In this document: piece after piece, positions 30,331 to 40,362 of the stretch | Numbering within the stretch: the stretch's first letter is position 1 | How the letters are laid out: each line of letters opens with the position of its first letter | Assembly (NCBI GenBank): GCA_030407085.1 | Contig: CM059583.1 | Location: 85,974,001 to 86,038,000, forward strand | Direction: 5' to 3' | From: Trichopria drosophilae | Taxonomy: Eukaryota > Arthropoda > Insecta > Hymenoptera > Diapriidae | Length of the DNA stretch: 64,000 nt | Program-made: the position numbers and the translations under genes | Notes under the pieces: model-generated | The model's database searches: none | What the model was told of the DNA's origin: nothing | What the model saw: only the letters and a program-made list of their open reading frames with translations

Positions 30331-31707
30331 ATGGAGCACCGTCCCGGAAAGAGCATGTCACACGTCGATGCATTAAGCAAGAGTCCACTGCCAACTTGTT
30401 TACTCGTTAACGAAAGCGATGACGGATTAACGATTCGACTGAGAACAGCGAAACAAGACGACGAGGATACGAAGAAGATTATACAACGAGCTACGATCAA
30501 GGAAATCCCTGGCTACGTGATACAAGGGGGACTGTTGTTCAAAGAAATCGAGAATGAGTATTTTCTAGTGGTACCAAAGGCGATGCATTACCAAGTAATT
30601 AGGAGAGCTCACGAAAGGGGGCATTTCTCAATTTCCAAAACAGAAGCAATCATCAATCGAGATTATTACATACAGAACCTCCGCCCGAAAATAGAAAAGC
30701 TTGTGAACAATTGCATTAATTGCATATTGGCAGAGAAAAAACAAGGAAAACAAGAGGGTTTTCTTTCTACAATCGATAAAGGTGAGGGTCCGCTCGACAC
30801 ATTCCACGTTGATCATCTGAGTCCACTGGCAACTACGAAAAAAAGCTATAAACATGTTTTCGCTGTAGTGGATAGTTTCAGCAAATTCTCATGGCTCTAT
30901 GCAACGAGATCCACGGACGCAGTCGAAGTGATAGATCGTTTAAAGAAACAGGCAGCTGTATTTGGGAATCCCAGAAGAATCATCGCTGATCGAGGTGCGG
31001 CTTTTACGTCTGGTGACTTCGAGGAATACTGTAAAAATGAGGGTATTCATCATTCATCAACAACGACAGGAATTCCAAGGGCGAATGGGCAAGTAGAGCG
31101 CCTTAATCGCACGCTCATTCCGCTCTTAACAAAGCTAGCCGCTCCAAAACCAGAGGAATGGCACAAGTATTTAAGTATTGCACAGCAATACCTGAATACG
31201 ACGAAACATCGGAGTATTGCAACTACGCCGTTCCATTTGATGTTCGGAACTCACGCACGTTTACGAGAAGATGAGAACATAAGGGAATTTCTTGAGAATG
31301 AATGGATTAAAACTTTTCAAGAGGAACGCGATGAGATTCGTTTACGCGCTAAAGAACAGATTGCCAAGATCCAAGAAGAAAATCGACGAGGATTTAATAA
31401 GAAGCGAAAGGAAGCACGACTGTATGAGCAAGGCGATTTAGTTGCCATTAAGAGAACTCAACACGCTCCAGGCTTAAAGTTTGCATCCAAGTTTTATGGA
31501 CCTTATGAGATTATGAAGGTTTTACGTAATAATCGTTATCTTGTGCGCAAAGTTGGTGAACACGAGGGTCCACGTCAGACATCAACGGCAGCCGATTTTA
31601 TGAAACTCAGGGTGAGCGGCGATGATAGCGATGACGAGGTAGAAAATCACTACGGGAATGAAGAGGACATACGAGGTCGTATGCCCAATCAGGACGGCCG
31701 AGTGTAG
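30250..31707 (+). CDS. Gypsy RNase H end and integrase (intact)
   Basis: The 485-residue frame begins within RNase H (LARWALLLEEFDYKMEHRPG, DALSKSP). It contains a full integrase: HHCC zinc domain (RRAHERGHFSISKTEAII ... CINCILAEK), and a catalytic core with VDHLSPLATT, IADRGAAFTSGDFEEYC and NGQVERLNRTLIP, giving D58D35E spacing. A GPY/F-type C-terminus (FASKFYGPYEIMKVLRNNRY) follows. The protein ends GRMPNQDGRV with its stop inside the first bases of the 3' LTR. No purine tract lies immediately before the LTR. The frame is open but its start is a frameshift, so it is not independent. Confidence 0.9.
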   Translation: MRLTMAKRDLCVRLARWALLLEEFDYKMEHRPGKSMSHVDALSKSPLPTCLLVNESDDGLTIRLRTAKQDDEDTKKIIQRATIKEIPGYVIQGGLLFKEIENEYFLVVPKAMHYQVIRRAHERGHFSISKTEAIINRDYYIQNLRPKIEKLVNNCINCILAEKKQGKQEGFLSTIDKGEGPLDTFHVDHLSPLATTKKSYKHVFAVVDSFSKFSWLYATRSTDAVEVIDRLKKQAAVFGNPRRIIADRGAAFTSGDFEEYCKNEGIHHSSTTTGIPRANGQVERLNRTLIPLLTKLAAPKPEEWHKYLSIAQQYLNTTKHRSIATTPFHLMFGTHARLREDENIREFLENEWIKTFQEERDEIRLRAKEQIAKIQEENRRGFNKKRKEARLYEQGDLVAIKRTQHAPGLKFASKFYGPYEIMKVLRNNRYLVRKVGEHEGPRQTSTAADFMKLRVSGDDSDDEVENHYGNEEDIRGRMPNQDGRV

Positions 31708-32005
31708 GGTTTAAAATGTAACCGAATTTCCCGCGTGTGCTTTGTTGGGGGGGAGGGGGGACGCTCGCGACACCGAGAGATGGCGTTGGGTGAGTCGAGT
31801 CGGCGAAACCAGCGAAGCGCGAACGAGCGGCGAGTCAGTTGGTACTCAGATACAAATGGTAAAAGACGTGCGAGCTGAGTGCGAGCGAATTTTGAGTACA
31901 TTTCACTGCGCTGAGTGCGAAGAACAATTGTAAGCAGGATTTTATATGATAATAAATTATCATACTTTACAAGAGTTTTCTCGAGATTCATTACCAATCC
32001 CCACA
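31703..32005 (+). repeat. 3' LTR of the Gypsy element
   Basis: The LTR is 303 bp, from TGTAGGG to CCCCACA, and matches the 5' LTR with a few substitutions and a longer G run at about 31747-31760. Confidence 0.96.
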
Positions 32006-32009
32006 ATAC

Positions 32010-32640
32010 CCTACTCTACGTGTCACTATACCATTGAGTCGCATTAACGATACTATACGCCGCGAATTAATAATGATATTGCAGAGCTGGTTAAATGGCC
32101 TCATGAATTATGGCTTACTTTATGTTCGCGTATCGAGCGAAATTGTAACATACGAAATTTATAATATTCCGCTAATATATTTTTGCAGTTTAAATGCCAC
32201 GATGCACGGGCTTGCGATTATCTAATTAGACCCTCTCCGTGTGTTACTCACACTACCGCGACCGCTTCTATTATGTTGTCTTATCAGTATATGTCAAATG
32301 TATGATTCTACTTTTGAATTTACATGATTATTCTATATAAATTTTATAACGAAAAGAAACCTCAACCTTTTCAAAATCTTTTCAAAGTCTTTGTCAAAGT
32401 TACGCAAAATAAACCGCAAGTTACGCAAAATTCATTATCAATTGTTTTACCCAAAATCTCCAGTAAAACAATCTTGAACCTCTCCGTATTGTTAACACCT
32501 TATCGATACACATTTTGGCGATCCTGTCAGGATCTTATTGTGAGATTTCAGGTTTCATGACAAAACGTACATCCGCACCTAACATCGCAAGCATCTGAGT
32601 GCATTTCGCTTTTCCGGAAAATATACATCCTGAAGATAAT
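32010..32640. other. Unassigned AT-rich spacer
   Basis: No family motif was found. The segment lies between the Gypsy element and the Penelope-like repeats. Confidence 0.35.
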
Positions 32641-32643
32641 AAA

Positions 32644-33357
32644 CTGAAGAAGGCACACATTGGTTGCTGAAACGTATTAAAAAAAAACCATATAGTCTCT
32701 ATTCGATAGACCGTCATACCGAGAAAACTTTAAAATTCTTCACAAGAATTTTTCTATTAATATTCATCAAGCGGTCGAGAAGAAATTTTGAAGATGGTAG
32801 TCATGCCTATTCCTTTTTATAATTATGGAACTGGATGGAACAAAAAAGTCAATGGTTTTAGACAGTGGGTTTTAGACTCTGCCCGCTTCGGAATCAACGA
32901 TCGTTCTCTCATAACGGATTGGACCAAATTTTCGACAATTCTTGCGAAACTAATCGGCCAACGTATTTTCTTCCTCAGATGCCGAAAACAGAGGGTACTT
33001 CCGCCACATATACGAAATATGAATTTAAATTTGAATCGGAAAAATAGCTTTAAGTCAAAACAATGCTTCAACCGTATTACTTCTAATCTTTCTTGGAAAT
33101 TATTAATTCTCGAAATTAAAGATATATTTGAGAACATTAGTGATATTAGGGCCAAACGTATTTTTTCAAAGAATTAATAATACACTGAAAAAGGCACACA
33201 TTGGTTGCCGAAACGTATTAAAAAAAACCATATAGTCTCTATTCGATAGACCGTCATACCGAGAAAACTTTAAAATTCTTCACAAGAATTTTTCTATTAA
33301 TATTCATCAAGCGGTCGAGAAGAAATTTTGAAGATGGTAGTCATGCCTATTCCTTTT
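32644..33357 (+). mobile_element. Penelope-like fragment bounded by direct repeats
   Basis: A segment of about 175 bp is repeated directly, at 32644-32819 and 33185-33358, and the copies are nearly identical. Both begin with CTGAAGA or CTGAAAA, a small hairpin and GAAACG, and end ATGGTAGTCATGCCTATTCC. The 365 bases between them contain a plus-strand frame (32788-33177) with FFLRCRKQRVLPPHIRN and WKLLILEIKDIFENI. These blocks resemble the N-terminal part of Penelope-like retroelement proteins. Penelope elements often lie as partial tandem copies, so that their long repeats flank a truncated unit. No RT is present. Confidence 0.5.
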
Positions 33358-33365
33358 TTTAATAT

Positions 33366-34040
33366 ACATCCTGGTCTGAATTTCGTGATCTTTTCGTATC
33401 AAAGATCTCAACGAATGCCAACTTAAACAACATCGACCGTATGTACAACTTAAAAACCAATTTAGAAGGTGAGGCTGCAGAGTTAATCCGGAATTATAAC
33501 ATCGAGGGAGATAGTTTCTTATGCGCTTGGGCTCTGCTGAAAGAGGCCTATGAGCATCTTCGGCTGCAAGTGGACTCGCTTCTGTCTACGTGGTCCAGTA
33601 GAAAACCTGCAGCCTCCCAATCCGCAGAAGAGGTTCGACACATCCTCCACGCAACTACCAACTTCTGCGCAGACATGCAATGCCTAAAAAGACCGCCATC
33701 TCAGACGATATTCTCGTTTTTAATACCGCTAAACGTCTGTACCAAGAAACTTGGCGTGCGTGGGAGTCATCTGTCAGTACATCAAAACAACCGGCCACCT
33801 TTGCTAAAATGAAGGAGTTTTTAAACGGTCGTATTTGCATGTTGGCTGCCATGTCATCTCGATGACCTTCAAAACCGCCACATGCACCATTTCAATCTTC
33901 ATCGTGTCACGCCAGATTTTCGTCAACCGGGATTCGGGCACATCATTCTGCAACAACATCGGTATCATGTCCGCTTTGTAAGGTACAGCATCACTTGTGG
34001 CATTACAAGGATTTTAAGATGAAATCTGCACCCTAACGCC
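33366..34040 (+). pseudogene. Gag-like ORF1 (DUF1759-type) with zinc knuckle
   Basis: The start reads WSEFRDLFVSKISTNANLNN, then MYNLKTNLEGEAAELIRNYN and LLKEAYEHLRLQVDSLL. That is the pattern of the DUF1759 Gag domain of BEL/Pao retrotransposons, also present in the BEL element at 42.9-44.2 kb here. A frameshift near 33700-33720 switches the frame to TAKRLYQETWRAWESSV. A CPLCKVQHHLWHYKDF knuckle follows near 33970-34020. It sits in the ORF1 place of a LINE. This could be a true LINE/BEL-Gag chimera or an adjoining BEL scrap. Confidence 0.7.
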
Positions 34041-34204
34041 TTGAAGTTCTGCATGCAGATGGCAATGTTTTTGTAAGAAAAGATGGTAGCACCCCCGAGT
34101 TATTAATTGCCACAGAACCAGGTCTCAATAAAATTGTCTGACAACCACAGCAGAATCTTGTTAATCAATGTGTATCAAGTAACGTGTCTTCGGCCGGTGC
34201 TTTG

Positions 34205-37054
34205 TCGTCTTTAAAAATCTCGTGTTTAAATATAAAGTCGCTTCGTGCCCATCTGTAAGATGTGGAAAATGAGTTAGTATATTGCACAACACACATCGTG
34301 GCAGTCACCGAAACACGGATGGCACCGCTTGTTGATTCATCGTGTGTTTCCGTTAAAAACTATAATTTCGTCCGTAATGATCGGGCACTGCGCAGCGATG
34401 GGCAAACACGTTTCATTTTAGGTGGAGGTGTCGCATGTTACCTCCACAAATCTTTATTTTACACTATCCTCGAGTGCTGAGTAAATGAAAGCATTGACAC
34501 CCCAGAATATCTTTTTTTGGATGTCAAATCGTCTTCAAGAAATTTGTTATTTATAGTTATGTACCGACGCCCTCATGGGCAACTTCTCGCGGAATTTATA
34601 GTTAAATTTAATACATATATTTCTAAATATAAGAACATAATTGTAACAGGCGATTTAAACTCTAATTTGTTAGAGAATAGATTTGATTCTGTATATCTCC
34701 AAAATTTTATTCAAGACTATTCGCTTTTTTCTGTACCCTTTTGACCCACCCATTATTCTTGTTTTTCTTTTTCTCAGCTGGATGTTATGCTAGTCGATTC
34801 TTCAGATAAAATTAAAAGTTTTTCTACGTCTCCTACTCCTTTTGCGGCTGGTCATTGTCTTATTACGATTCAATACGAATTCACGAACCTCAATTCCATT
34901 CCACAAATTATCACCTATCGTAACTTCGCCAAATGCGACTATTCTGCTTTCAATAAAGATCTTTCAGCATTACTTCAACTTAAGTTGCCTCATCTCTTAG
35001 CTTCCGACCACACACAACTTCAAACAAATTCGTAACTACACGGTCTAATAAACTGCGTAAATAATTTTTACGAATGTATTACCGAAGTTTTAGATTTACA
35101 TGCGCCATTTATTACAGAACGTATTTTGCACCGCGCTATTCGGTGGATCACACCTAGTATACGAAGTAGGATTAAGGAACGCGACAAATTGTACCTGCGT
35201 GCGAAACGAACTCGAAACCTGCGTCTTTTCCAGGAATATAAGAACATGCGTCGCGAAATTAAAAATATCTTAAAAGCGGCCAAAAATCATCACTTAGCCG
35301 AACTAGTGCTCCAACAAACAAGCACGAACAAACTATGGTCTTGCCTACGAAAATTAGGACTTGCTAAGCAGCCATCACAGTCCGCACTTCTTCATTGTTC
35401 ATCCATTGCATTAAATCGCCATTTCGCACAAATATCGTCATCTCACGCGTCTTGTGACTTAGCGACACTCAACAACATTATCATGCGTCCATTACCTAAT
35501 TTCCATACAACATTCACCTTTACTGCTATTAATCATCATGATGTCCTACATAGTCTTAATTTAGTGGCACAAAAATCACGCGGGCTTAGTCCCGATCATC
35601 TTCCTTTAGATTACCTAAAATACATGTTTACAATCATTGCACCATATTTAACATCCATTTTCAATCTTTCACTCATCTCTGGCTATTTCCATCCCATTTG
35701 GAAATCATCTTACATCGTACCACTTAAGAAAATCGCTAACCCCTTATGTCCTTCTGACACCCGTCCAATCACAAATCCTCCCCACCTCTCTAAGGTCATT
35801 GATTCCCTTGTCACCCAGTAGATCACAAAATATTTAGAGATAAATTGTATACTGCATCCCAAACAATGTGGAATCCGCAAATTTCACAGCACCCAAACTG
35901 CCCTATTACACCTTATGGATGATGTACGTTCGGGTATAGAACGTGGGGCAGTTACTATCCTGGTACTGTTGGATTTCTCAAAAGCCTTTGACTCCTTAAA
36001 CCATGTCGTGATTCTAACCTGTCTTCGAGACATAGGCTTTGAGGAATCAACATTGAGATGGCTACATTCTTATCTCTCAAATCGCTCTCACACAATAATT
36101 GGCCTGGATGGTTTAACATCTAATCCTGAGTATACTACATCCGGCGTTCCACAAGGTTCAAGCTTAGGCCCCATATTATTCATTATTGTTATCAATACCT
36201 TATTCTCGAGACTTAAATATTGCAGACACACTACCATCATCTTTGCTGATGATACGCAATTTTATCTCTCGACCTCGATATGTCATCTAAATGAAACGAT
36301 ACCCGATATTAACAGTGACATTGCTGAGCTTGTGAAGTGGTTCCATGATTATGGGCTCACTTTAAATACGCGTAAAACTCAGGCCAGCATCCTAGGTTCA
36401 CCTCAGAATTTAGCCGTTATGAAAAATCTCACCATACCACAAATTATTGTTGGGTCGGATGTAATACCTTATTCACATGAAGTAAAAGATCTTGGTGTTA
36501 TAATAACATCCGATCTAACATGGCATCGCCATGTTAGTACTATATCATCTAAAGTACATAATCTTCTTTACAGGCTTAAATTTCGTGGTGCTTTTCTTCC
36601 ACCGCAGATCAAACTCAAGCTCCTCAACGCATTAGTCACCCCACACCTCGATTACGCATCTTTAGTTATAGCCGATTCAACTGCATCGCCTTGAGATATG
36701 TGTATCGCCTGCGCCGGGATGAAAGACTTGCGCCGTATCGTCAGAAAGCAAACTGGCTACCCATAACATATAGGCGACAGTACTTTCTCGGTAGCCTCAC
36801 TCATCAAATCATCCATACCTTCCTAACTTGCTGACAGATTCATTCCTCTAGACCATTCCATTCACCGATCTTCTCGCTTACAATCATCTCAATATAAACT
36901 TCCAATTCCTCGTACTAACATCTTTGCTTACTTTTTCTGGATCACAGCCATACAGATTTGGAACTCCCTGCCACGCCGTCTTCACACATTTACATCTCTC
37001 GCAACATTTCGTACTTACTTAATAACACACCTTATCAGGACTGATCAACCGTAA
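34205..37054 (+). pseudogene. LINE ORF2: endonuclease and reverse transcriptase
   Basis: Endonuclease: LKISCLNIKSLRAHL, VTETRMAP (usually ETW), GGGVACYLHKSLFY, VMYRRPHGQL and IIVTGDLNSNLL. After a gap come a linker helix (RERDKLYLRAKRTRNL) and RT: GLSPDHLPLDYLKY, WKSSYIVPLKKIAN, DTRPIT, CGIRKFHSTQTALLH, LLDFSKAFDSLNH (motif A), TSGVPQGSSLGPILFIIVIN (motif B) and FADDTQFYL (motif C). The C-terminal region has the LRRDERLAPYRQK block in another frame, ending RTDQP before a stop at 37052-37054. All catalytic motifs of RT are present but about eight stops or shifts interrupt the gene. Confidence 0.88.
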
Positions 37055-37231
37055 GTTTGTTACATTTTTTATTTTAATGTTTTAAACTATGTGAGCGTCT
37101 TCTAATCGAATTTACTACTCTACGTGTAGCTGAAGTGCAATTTCGTTATTTTTTATGTACAATATAGCATATGTAAAGATGTATAATGCTCCTAAAGATG
37201 TAAATTTTATCAAGTTATATTATGTATCGTT

Positions 37232-37265
37232 ATATCCTGACCGAAACATTGTAACGGCAGGATAT
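37232..37265 (+). other. LINE 3' terminal hairpin
   Basis: ATATCCTG and CAGGATAT form an 8-bp stem around the loop ACCGAAACATTGTAACGG. The same hairpin with minor changes is found on the minus strand at 46866-46897 and as a weaker form at 47160-47205. Such conserved 3' structures are often the recognition site of the LINE RT. Confidence 0.75.
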
Positions 37266-37289
37266 TGAGTTGATTTTTAATCAATCAAG

Positions 37290-37995
37290 CAATCTCTCAC
37301 TCTGTGTAGCATTTCACAGCAATTTTATTAGTATCTCGAAAATCGACTTTAAGCGTCCGGCTAATAGTTCGCCTACTTATGCGCTCCTCAAGAAAACAAA
37401 AGTGGTTGCCAAAAATGCTGGCTATAAACGTGTTTGGGCGCGTAATGGTAATATATTTGTTGGGAAACATGGTGGCATTAGTGAAATGCTCATTTCCACC
37501 GAATTTCATTTAAAAAACTTGAAATGACAGTAGCATCACGCTGTATCTTCGCCGTTCTACTCATATTTTAGCATTAACTGAAACTTGGCTGACCCCAAAC
37601 ATTGAATCATCTTGTATATCGATACCTTAATATAATCTTGTACGAAACGATCGTGCACTTCGTGCTGATGGTCAATCGCGCTACGTTCAAGGTGGTGGTA
37701 TAGCATGTTACCTCCATCAATCGCTTGTTTACTCAGTTCTCGAATTCTCAAACAATAACTCTATCAATGATCCGGAGTATCTGTTCCGTTAAAGCTTCTT
37801 CACATAATATCCTAGTCATTGTAATCTACCGTCGTCCCGAAGGTCATCTACTTTCTGAATTTTTAGTTAAACTTAATCCATACATCTCGTTATTTAAAAA
37901 TATTATAATTGCAGGTTACTTAAATTGCAATCTATTAAGTAATTCATTTGAATTCAAATATCTCCAAAATTTTATTTCAGAACAATCAGTTTTCA
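37290..37995 (+). pseudogene. LINE fragment: ORF1 C-terminus and endonuclease
   Basis: The first part reads DFKRPANSSPTYALLKKTKV and YKRVWARNGNIFVGKHGG, ending STEFHLKNL (stop 37525-37527). This is the C-terminal domain of an FP-type LINE ORF1. An endonuclease in several frames follows: LALTETWLTPNIESSC, GGGIACYLHQSLVYSVL, ILVIVIYRRPEGHLLS and IIIAGYLNCNLLSNSF. It is a close relative of the preceding LINE but lacks RT. It is cut at about 37980-37995, where the large inverted repeat begins. Confidence 0.8.
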
Positions 37996-40344
37996 TTTTT
38001 TATCGAAGAATCAGACCACCGAAAAAATTCGATCGCAATATATTTCAAAAGTACACATGTTTCGGCGTCCGCATAAATTTTTTCAAAATTTTTTATTGCG
38101 TTTTAACAACGATACAGACGGTACTGATCGATCATATATAAGAATTTTTCAACAAGCAGGGTCTCTACATTATCTTATGTAATGATTATCGCATATGCAT
38201 TGATCCAAATGGCATCATAGTGCTTTCTCGGGGGTTTTCGGGGTCGCTGATCACGATTCCGATGTCAAAATTGCATTTTCATACCCTGGGTGAACCCGGC
38301 TGAGGGGGGAATTTATATCTGCTCAAATAAATCGATTCAAATCGCTCTACCATTCCTATTTAGGGCTTTTGGAGGTCGTTGATCACGATTCCGATAAACC
38401 CAAGGGTCTCGGAAGGGTCTTTACATTATCTTATGTAATGATTATCGCATATGTATTGATCCAAATGGCATCATAGTGCTTTCTCGGGGGTTTTCGGGGT
38501 CGCGGATCACGATTCCGATGTCAAAATTGGATTTTCACACCCTGGGTAAACCCAACTGAGGGGAGAATTTATATTATCTCAAATATTTTGATTCAAATTA
38601 TTCTATGCTGCTTATTTTAAAGAGTTTCTAATAAACCTGCCGACATCTAAATTTAAATAAGATGGCGCACATGTTCTTAAGAAATAAATTGATAATTTGT
38701 AAACCTACATAAGGTAGCGCAAAAAATAAGCATATAATAATCTAATTCATCAAAGTAATTTTTTAAATGAAATTTTCTTGAAATGACAAGGGATTCGTAA
38801 TCGGCGACACCGAAAACCCCCGAGCAACAAACTTCAAGCCATTTGGATGACAGGAAAAATTCGTGACTCAGTGGGTTAAATGAAAACTGAGTAAAAATAC
38901 ACTCTAAATCCCTTGAAATGAGATTGCACTGTAATACAGTGATATCATCACCGCAGCGAAAAGTGGAATTGTAAACTCGTACTTGTAGTGAATTTTAACT
39001 GTTAGCTTTCAGTAAAACGGAATCATTGCAACATTCAGTGAATATTTTATTGATTATTTTTCGCGACTAGATATCAGCCAATCAGAGCGCGATATTCAAA
39101 GGGTTCTATGGTCATTTGTTTAAAATTATACTGGAAATTCCAAGGCAGCTCCTGGAAATTGCATTCGAAAATTGCATGCTCTCGCTACTCATTTGTTAAA
39201 ACTTGTAAATTCGTATATTCGTGTCTCCTCTCTGCTCAGCTGTAACCTCAAATACCGGTCACAAAAAATAATCCGCCGAATACCCCTCGACCTTCAAAAT
39301 TAATCGCGATATTTCCTTCTAACTTTCCTGAGAACAAATAATCCTGCTACGCACTCGGGATCTTTAACCTGCAAAACTTGACATATTCACTTGTTTTTGC
39401 AACAAAGCTATCGGGAAATATTCCGATAATTTTGAAGGTCTCGGGATGTTACAACTGAAAGTAAAGTAATATACAAACAAATTTTTATTGCATTTTTTGG
39501 TTCTATGGGGTCAGAACGTCCACATTTGATTAAAAACTATAGGGAAAATTTTTGACGGGAAGTGACCAAATTAAATACTTCGTCCAGACCATAGGTCTGT
39601 GTCGAAGTAATTAAGGTTACATTCATTTCAAGAAAATTTCATTTAAAAAATTACTTTGATGAATTAGATTGTTATATGCTTATTTTTTGCGCTACCTTAT
39701 GTAGGTTTACAAATTATCAATTTATTTCTTAAGAACATGTGTGCCATCTTATTTAAATTTAGATGTCGGCAGGTTTATCAGAAACTCTTTAAAATAAGCA
39801 GCATAGAATAATTTGAATCAAAATATTTGAGATAATATAAATTCTCCCCTAAGTTGGGTTTACCGAAGAAGTAACAATGCAATTTTGTTATCGGAATCGT
39901 GATCAGCGACCTCCAAAAGCCCCTAAATAGGCATGGTAGAGTGATTTGAATCGATTTATTTGAGCAGAAATAAATTCCCCCCTCAGCCGGGTTCACCCAG
40001 GGTGTGAAAATCCAATTTTGACATCGGAATCGTGATCAGCGACCCCGAAAACCCCCGAGAAAGCACTATGATGCCATTTGGATACTATGATGCCATTTGG
40101 ATACTATGATGCCATTTGGATCAATACATATGCGATAATCATTACATAAGATAATGTAGAGACCCTGCTTGTTGAAAAATTCTTATATTTGAACGATCAG
40201 TACCGTCTGTATCGTTGTTAAAACGCAATAAAAAATTTTGAAAAAATTTATGCGGACGCCGAAACATGTGTACTTTTGAAATATATATCGATCGAATTTT
40301 TTCGGTGGTCTGATTCTTCGATAAAAAATGAAAACTGATTGTTC
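37980..40344. repeat. Very large inverted repeat (arms about 0.72-0.81 kb)
   Basis: The left arm (37980-38791) begins GAACAATCAGTTTTCATTTT and the right arm (39622-40344) ends with its inverse. Further pairs: ATTCGATCGCAATATATTTC with GAAATATATATCGATCGAAT, and TGCCGACATCTAAATTTAAA with TTTAAATTTAGATGTCGGCA. The inner pair is AAATGAAATTTTCTTGAAAT with CATTTCAAGAAAATTTCATTT. Similarity looks above 90% by eye. The left arm has an internal duplication (38160-38270 and 38410-38530), and the right arm a 3x short repeat TACTATGATGCCATTTGGA at 40064-40122. Both arms contain piggyBac-type words (CGGGGTCGCTGATCACGATT). Confidence 0.9.
38792..39621. other. Loop of the large inverted repeat
   Basis: This contains one piggyBac-type unit end with TTAA (GTGGGTTAA near 38872-38879). 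It also has a smaller inverted pair, CCTTCAAAATTAATCGCGAT (near 39291-39310) with ATTCCGATAATTTTGAAGG (near 39421-39440). No coding signal was found. Confidence 0.55.
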
Positions 40345-40362
40345 ACGTTTTTCCTGTGTTAA

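Larger units (their letters stand above)
26744..32009 (+). mobile_element. Complete Ty3/Gypsy LTR retrotransposon
   Basis: Two near-identical LTRs (26748-27045 and 31703-32005) begin TGTAGGG and end CCCCACA. They enclose gag-pol, and the exact 4-bp duplication ATAC lies at 26744-26747 and 32006-32009. A primer-binding site follows the 5' LTR. The order Gag, protease, RT, RNase H and integrase is Ty3/Gypsy. LTR similarity is high, so insertion is fairly recent, but pol has a frameshift near 29325, a TGA at 29821-29823 and a frameshift near 30250-30330. Confidence 0.96.
33360..37268 (+). mobile_element. Non-LTR retrotransposon, nearly full length but mutated
   Basis: On the plus strand there are a Gag-like ORF1 with zinc knuckle (33366-34040), an APE endonuclease (34205-35000), an RT (35120-36700), a C-terminal region (36700-37054) and a 3' untranslated region ending in a hairpin (37232-37265). 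Stops break ORF2 at about eight places. The 3' hairpin ATATCCTG/CAGGATAT also occurs in LINE 3' ends at 46.87 kb. A second, related LINE fragment follows directly at 37270. Confidence 0.8.

Noticed and set aside
26748..32005. Gypsy envelope gene
   Set aside because: The integrase frame runs directly into the 3' LTR, so there is no space for an env gene.
32644..33358. LTR retrotransposon with 175-bp LTRs
   Set aside because: The repeats lack TG...CA ends, and no primer site or LTR-type pol is between them. A Penelope-like layout fits better.
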